Part shown: positions 58,248-64,000 of the stretch, piece after piece | Numbering within the stretch: position 1 is the stretch's first letter | How the letters are laid out: each line of letters starts with the position of its first letter | Source of the DNA: Lojkania enalia | Taxonomy: Eukaryota > Ascomycota > Dothideomycetes > Pleosporales | Reading direction: 5' to 3' | Length of the DNA stretch: 64,000 nt | Assembly: GCA_010094045.1 (NCBI GenBank) | Contig: ML986604.1 | Location: forward strand, 67,512 to 131,511 | Notes under the pieces: model-generated | Seen by the model: only the letters and a program-made list of their open reading frames with translations | Told to the model about the DNA's origin: nothing | Database searches by the model: none | Position numbers and translations under genes: made by a program

Positions 58248-59489
58248 ATGGGTCCTTTAATGGGTGTCTCCAAGCTTTCAAGAATATCTCTACTCTACTT
58301 CTTCTCCACCTCACTATCTGCAGTACGAGCTGGTAAAATCTCTACACAAGAAATATCTACTCAAGCTTCAACATGTGGTGGCATGTCGAACCTATTCCAA
58401 TGCGGAACTGAATTCCCATCCGATTTCTGCTGTCCTCAGGGTACTGCTTGCTCCCCGATCAACGGCACCGAGCTTATAGGCACCGTATGCTGCCCTAATA
58501 GCGCAAGCTGTGAAGTGCTTGTACCAATTAGTTGCGATGTTAACCAGCTCAACGCAACTCAACATCCAGACAATCAGATTCATATTTCAGACACCAAAGA
58601 CGTTGTTCTTCCAAGATGTAGAGACCGATGCTGTCCGCCAGGCTATACATGCCAGGGCGGCGGGTGCTTCGCCGTTTTTACATCTTCAACTTCCTCAGTT
58701 GCGCCTTCAGCGACCGTGGCGCCTACAGCCTCTCTCTCTATTACAGATCCCGCATCAGCATCTCAAACCGGCGGAGCCGCCATTCCCGCACCCATCGTCC
58801 AAACTGAACAAGGGTTCGATGGCAAATCTTTTGCCGCTGGCTTCTTTCCCGGCATCGTCCTCGGCGGCCTCCTTGTAATCGGCCTAATATGGGCTGTCAA
58901 GAAACGACGCGAAATGCAAGCCAAAAACCGCTACTCGGACGACTTAACAAATGTTTCCCGCACGATTAGCGATCCTATCTATGACCCAGTCTACGCGGCT
59001 CGAACAGACTTTATCCGAAGAGGTTCGCAATCCGCCCAGCCATCCCCTAGCTCCATCAAAATGCAAAAGCAGAATAAGCCAGCTAGTGGCATGACGCCTC
59101 GAATCAAGAGCCTTTGGACTCGCAGTCCGCGGCTAGGTTTCGGCGGTTTCAGTGCGAACACTACGCCTGCTGTGGCACCTCTACCACCTGCTGTAAGGGC
59201 TGGGAACGGAGATCCGTATACTACGCCTACGAGAACGCCAAATCGAACGTCTTCGAGATTGAACAAGCATAAAAATCAACATCCGCCTTCCATCAGGAGG
59301 TCTACCAGCACAGGGACCATCGACGTCCTCATGCCGGCTCCAAGCTTCCTAGAACCCCCTAAAGCGCCGGGGATGCGAGAGCATCGGATGACGCAGGATT
59401 CATCAAATACGACGTTTACAAAGTTGATGGAGAGGGCAGGGTATGAAGAGGAGAGCAGGAATGAAGTTAGGACTTGGAAGGGGAGATAG
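58248..59489 (+). CDS. Cysteine-rich single-pass membrane protein
   Basis: 413 residues, one exon. A signal peptide (ISLLYFFSTSLSAVRAG) is followed by two small Cys modules. The first is CGTEFPSDFCCPQGTAC with GTVCCPNSASC; the second is CRDRCCPPGYTC with QGGGC. Both have the CC-P-x-G-x-x-C look of granulin-like surface proteins. A Ser/Thr-rich stalk leads to one membrane segment (about residues 195-218, GIVLGGLLVIGLIWAVKKRR). The cytosolic tail of about 195 residues is Ser/Thr/Pro-rich with many basic residues. The layout resembles fungal wall-stress sensors in general shape, but I see no WSC domain, so a sensor role is only a guess. ATG 58248 (or 58260) gives the signal peptide at the N-terminus. 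Confidence 0.8.
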   Translation: MGPLMGVSKLSRISLLYFFSTSLSAVRAGKISTQEISTQASTCGGMSNLFQCGTEFPSDFCCPQGTACSPINGTELIGTVCCPNSASCEVLVPISCDVNQLNATQHPDNQIHISDTKDVVLPRCRDRCCPPGYTCQGGGCFAVFTSSTSSVAPSATVAPTASLSITDPASASQTGGAAIPAPIVQTEQGFDGKSFAAGFFPGIVLGGLLVIGLIWAVKKRREMQAKNRYSDDLTNVSRTISDPIYDPVYAARTDFIRRGSQSAQPSPSSIKMQKQNKPASGMTPRIKSLWTRSPRLGFGGFSANTTPAVAPLPPAVRAGNGDPYTTPTRTPNRTSSRLNKHKNQHPPSIRRSTSTGTIDVLMPAPSFLEPPKAPGMREHRMTQDSSNTTFTKLMERAGYEEESRNEVRTWKGR

Positions 59490-62400
59490 ATAAACCTCTG
59501 TTGACCTTGCGATTTCATTTGTTGTCGAATTTGTCTCATGTTAGCGCTGGCGTTTGCATAATGCATGTGCATTGCTTGGTGTTTGGTGGAAATATTGCAT
59601 TCACATGAGGATGGGTTTGAGGCGTTGTTGCATGTACATGATACCAGACGTTGCTACTCGTTTGTGATTGGGATTTTCAATTGGTATTTTCCATTCACTT
59701 CAGCATCAATATTCTTTAAATTCATATTTCTGATCGAACACAACTTATACTTGTTCAGATGTGATTATGAGCACTTATGGACTTTAATGATGCCCATCAT
59801 CTTCTAGTCGTGGAATTTAGTTCCCACACACATACGGTATCCGCGCACCGGAAGACGACGCACCGTGATCAAGTTATCGCGAATATCATTAAACGCAATG
59901 CCCTCAATAAGAATGTAAAAAAAAAAGATGATATTCAATTAGCTATTAATGATTCTAGTACGATTTTTTTTTTTAAGAGCCATCGAGCTACCGCTAATGC
60001 GTGTAGCATCCCTCCGAGCTCCCTTCGCGATTGACCTAATGGCGCTACGGATAGCACGATTGCCTACCAGCACTAGCAGGGATTGAGGCCACAACCTGAA
60101 AAGTCCTTAGTTAATTGTACTAGACGAGGACACACGCACCTGCGCTCCTACATATGCTCGCGTACGAGAAATGGATAATCGAATCTTGCGTATGAATAGC
60201 GATCAAAATTCAGTTGGCAACCTCTAGACATCCCACTTCCTACAGCGTAACCCATGCGTCGCCTCGACTGTCGGACGGAAGATCGAGGCAGCCTAAGCCG
60301 AGGCTTCGCCAGAGCAGATATGCGCGTTCCTGAAGCTCTTTAAGCGCACCCGAACGCGGCTTAATATACCCGTAAGGATATACAATGCAGATGAGACAGG
60401 GATGACGTTAGGCGTATGTACAGGTCCTAGAATGATTGGCAATTTAAGAAGAAGGTTTATATTAAACATCTAGAGGATTGTAAGTAGGTATTAATAGTTA
60501 AGCTGATATCCGCTACATTCTTGTCTTTTCCCGCTTATTTTCCAATATAAGTGCTTACCAACATTGCAAAATCGGACGATTGTTTTTTTATTATGTTATA
60601 GCAGCTCTCTTGATTTTTGACACAATACAATAATGAAACCACCGTTTTAGTCGGTAATAAGAAAAGTGCCGTAGAATGATTTGAATGAAGATGTAGCCGA
60701 AATGTCAGAACAGAATCCAATTTGGACCATTAATAGATTCGGTCAGTGGCTTTAGTCCCTATTTTAATCTAATTTACACAGCTTCGGTCATATGCAAGTC
60801 TGGGTTTTCTTTTTAGTGCTGCAAACAGAGCATATGCCCAGATGATAGCCTTTGTAGTTCGAAACTCTTTCCTATAGAGGCACAACAGATGTAATTTGAT
60901 TTTTAGTCCTATCACGAGATAGACCCTCACTCAATATCCATCGCTCAGTCAAATTGTTAGTTTTAATTTTCTCGGTTAAGTATCCTAAGCATGTAAATAT
61001 GTGGTCGGTAGCCTTAGGTGCCATAAGCTCACGTTTCGCAAGGGTTTATTCCATAAAGCTTAAAGCTCTGTGCTTTGAATGCTCATAGCTAGTAGAGAGT
61101 TATCACCTGGACACACCCTGCTTTTTAGTTAAATTACGATGTATTAGCGATCAGTTTGTGGTCTTGTTCTCTACTCTCATGTTCTACTACCTTGAGCAAC
61201 ATATCGTGGAATATTTTCTTTTTTTACGCAGCTCTCGTGTCCATAAGGGGGTGTTGACAGCTTTTGACCCAGAGTTGTTATAAAATGAATTTGTCTCAAT
61301 TTGTCGTCTTACAACTAAAACCCATGTTAGATTTCTCCGAGCCGGACAATGTCTAGGGAAGCAAAGGCAAGCCAATCCCCCATTTTAAATGCCATGCGGC
61401 CTCTCCGCTTCCGTCGAGGAAAACAAGGCTTGGAGGTAGTATATATAGAATAGTTCTTCCTCAAACCCCCGTTTCAATGAAGCAGGGTTCAAGTCCTCAT
61501 CCCTATTGCTTTTGTCGATACACTTCATATAGCATTCTAGGAATATCTCGCTATTTCTACTGAAACCTTTGTTCATATTTTCAGCATGAGGTTTCTCTTA
61601 TACTCTGAACCTCAAGCTTTTATTAGCTAGGCCGATTTTGCAATTTGTAGAAGGAAAATTTATATTGTAGAAAGGCTTAGGTTTTTTTAATTCACCATTT
61701 TCCCCGTTCAGCACTAATTCTGACTATCATATTTTCAATTCTTTTACTCTTAACCACTAAATAGGACGCCCTGTAGAGTAAAGCCACATTTCTTTAAACT
61801 CGTCAGATCGTAGAAGCCCTCTTTCTAGTCCTGTTCTGAGGTTTCATAACGATATCGTCTTCTGCTGGCATTATACGATGCCGGATTCTGAAGCCTTAAT
61901 GCGGCTTTACATATATAATCTTTCTTTTAGACAAGAGTTTTCTTCCACGCTAGCTCTCTCCTTCCATTTAAACAAATTATGTTAGATTTTAGAAGCCTAT
62001 AGATAACTATTCATCAATATCCTCCCAATCTTCCATAAATATTAATTGTATATACCGCACATTTTGGCCCATACTCTCCCCAAAGATTTCAGTTTTATGC
62101 GCAAAGAAGCCTCAGAATATCTTCCAAGCGTTTATTCCTTTTTAGCCACTTTGAACGCTTCTGCATTTACACGTCGGTCTGAACAGGGATTTAAGACTAG
62201 ATATAGCATAGTCTTATTGCATCATACCTTTTAGACGAGATTTCTTTCTCTTCTCTACTGGCCAGTCTTCTCAGTTCTTGTAGCCGCCTAGAAACACCAT
62301 TCCACGTCGACAAAGAATGTTTGAGGATTCTGTAATCACTCATAGTCCTGTAATGCTAACTTAGCACTAAAATACAGCATCATTCACCACACAGCTTCTA

Positions 62401-64000
62401 GGCTAGTGTCTGTATTCTATAAAGTGCTGTTAATTTTAGTTTCATTCTCAATCCGTTCCTTTTTCATAAAATCTGTTTATGTAACCTTTTAGCCTCGAGT
62501 TCTGCTCTCATCGACCATCATAAGCAAATCCACGACTTTTAGTTACTTATAGTTAGCATTTTATGTATCCCATCCCCCTTTTAGACCAAATATTCCACTT
62601 GGAGATTCACTACATGCGATTCAGCCAACCAACAACACTTTCGGGTTTACAGTTGGCCTAGTGATTGACTTAGGCGCTAGAAACCGGGCTGTGGGAAATT
62701 CTAGCAACTCGTATTTGAGGAATGTAAAGACTTAAGTTCTTAAGAAAGGATGCTCGTTACAGATGGCGCTTCCTTTTTATATTGCTATCCAGTCATTCTG
62801 TCAGGTGGTAGTTTTAGCGTCAAGATGCGGCATGATACGGAGGGCTAGCAACTTTGGAGAATATCTTTCTTCCTCATGTGTCGCCGGTGAATAAAGAACC
62901 GTTTCTTGCTAGCTTAGCTTTGAAATTTGCACTCTATGTATGCACAACAATATTCCCTTAACAGTCCGCCTTTCTAGATTTTAAGCACTAGCGGAGTTTA
63001 AGGACTCTTTCTCTTCGTGTCACGAGAATATTAATTCCTATGGTATTTGGTGTTAGTGATATTATTAAAAGTTAAAGCTGCTTTTAGTTCATCAAAGGTT
63101 TCGAGGAAATATTTGGTTATCAAGAACAGGGTGACTAATTTTAGTAGCCTAGTCTAGATTGTTCAGAACTATATGGAGCCTACGTTCAATGCAATATGGC
63201 AAAGATGGCATATATGTTGGTTCATCATAGTCTAAAGTACGTTTATAGCTGAGAATCTCGAAGACCTTTTGTGGAGGACGTTATATGGGGACTTCCAAAC
63301 TATTAGTTTGCCTTAAAGGTATCATCAAAAGCGCCCAATTAGGATGGTCCTAAAAGCAGGTTTACCACTTATATTCTCAAGTCGGAGTGCGAATCCATTA
63401 CGAATTATCGACTAATTCCGCAGCATGATGTATATGCTCGTAACTGTTCGGAATATTCAGCTGTCGGCAGCAGGTAATTTGTCCGCGAAGACCCGAACTT
63501 TCAGACCGTTACCTGTCCACGAAACTTTAGTTATGTCTACTTCGCCATGTTTATTTCAGCATCATGATACAGGGTCATTTGCCCTAAAAGTTCCGTAGAG
63601 GGACTTGACTACTCCCGGAGTATAGCGAAGGGACCACGTGGAGTTACTAGACGTGAATATCGAATTTCCGGCCGCACCTCACTTGCTACGGATGGATGGA
63701 ATATAGTTCGTTGTAACAAAAAGTAAGTCTTTATGAACCACCAACTCGCTCATTTACTAACAGTTTCAGAACTCAACATGACATTTAACACCAATTCATC
63801 GCTGATACTCAAAAATCATGGTCATCATGACCTTGGAGGTATGTTTTCAACATTTTCGTGAATGCCTTCCTGACTGCCACGGAACAAAACATGCTACCCT
63901 AACATGTCAGCAGTTCAAACCAATATGACGACCAAAACATGACAATAGTTAGATAACTAAAACTCAACTACGACATGATAACATAACATCTAAACCACCG
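59490..64000. other. AT-rich gene-free right flank
   Basis: No intact gene. It holds a pogo-like transposase fragment (about 60295-60470) and an unusual excess of TTTTAG on the plus strand (60.6-63.2 kb). Minus-strand frames at 61187-61576 look protein-like but interrupted (for example FYNNSGSKAVNTPLWTREL) and could be an old retroelement; I cannot name it. Confidence 0.5.
60295..60470 (+). mobile_element. Fragment of a pogo/Fot1-like DDE transposase
   Basis: A plus-strand frame reads ICAFLKLFKRTRTRLN then IPVRIYNADETGMTLGV and GPRMIGN. The IYNxDETG motif with its catalytic Asp is the first DDE block of pogo-type Tc1/mariner transposases of fungi. The rest of the gene is missing or unreadable. 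I found no terminal repeats. Confidence 0.55.

Overview
The window looks like nuclear DNA of a filamentous ascomycete (Pezizomycotina). The genes carry many short introns of about 42-123 bp with GT..AG borders. Gene content includes TmpL-like, HeLo-domain and TRI12-type MFS genes, and core genes are spaced by 0.5-2 kb. I cannot fix the class; Leotiomycetes is a guess. All exon joins below were made by hand, and each intact model was checked for a total length divisible by three.

Layout. 1-3.9 kb: gene-poor, with one short LTR-like element. 3.9-15.7 kb: a TRI12/DHA2-type MFS transporter, a HeLo-domain (cell-death/heterokaryon-incompatibility type) protein, an enoyl-CoA hydratase, and divergent to it a TmpL-like protein (AMP-binding domain + membrane segment + FAD/NAD(P) reductase-like domain). 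15.7-22 kb: repeat-rich, with two more LTR-like copies, two broken F-box-like genes, a minisatellite and a conserved non-coding block. 22-39 kb: conserved housekeeping block of M1 aminopeptidase (Ape2), dolichol kinase (Sec59), autophagy kinase Atg1, a DHA1/Hol1-like MFS transporter and cytochrome c1. 39-45 kb: decayed region with two broken RING genes; the 5' side of one carries the second copy of the conserved non-coding block. 45.7-59.5 kb: a large RING E3 ligase, a 2OG-Fe(II) oxygenase-like protein, Cox23 (small, four exons), a mitoribosomal SOD-fold protein (mS42/mS43 type) and a cysteine-rich single-pass membrane protein. 59.5-64 kb: AT-rich, no intact gene, with a pogo-like transposase fragment.

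How they fit together. Four genes serve mitochondria or respiration (cytochrome c1, Cox23, the mitoribosomal protein) or autophagy (Atg1), but nothing suggests one co-regulated cluster. The 3.9-15.7 kb group is the most accessory-like part: an efflux pump, a death-domain protein, a CoA enzyme and a redox/virulence-type TmpL protein. The enoyl-CoA hydratase and the TmpL-like gene share a divergent promoter of about 950 bp. The best unexplained signal is a non-coding block of about 130 bp, with a 16-bp inverted repeat, found at both 17.9 and 42.1 kb.
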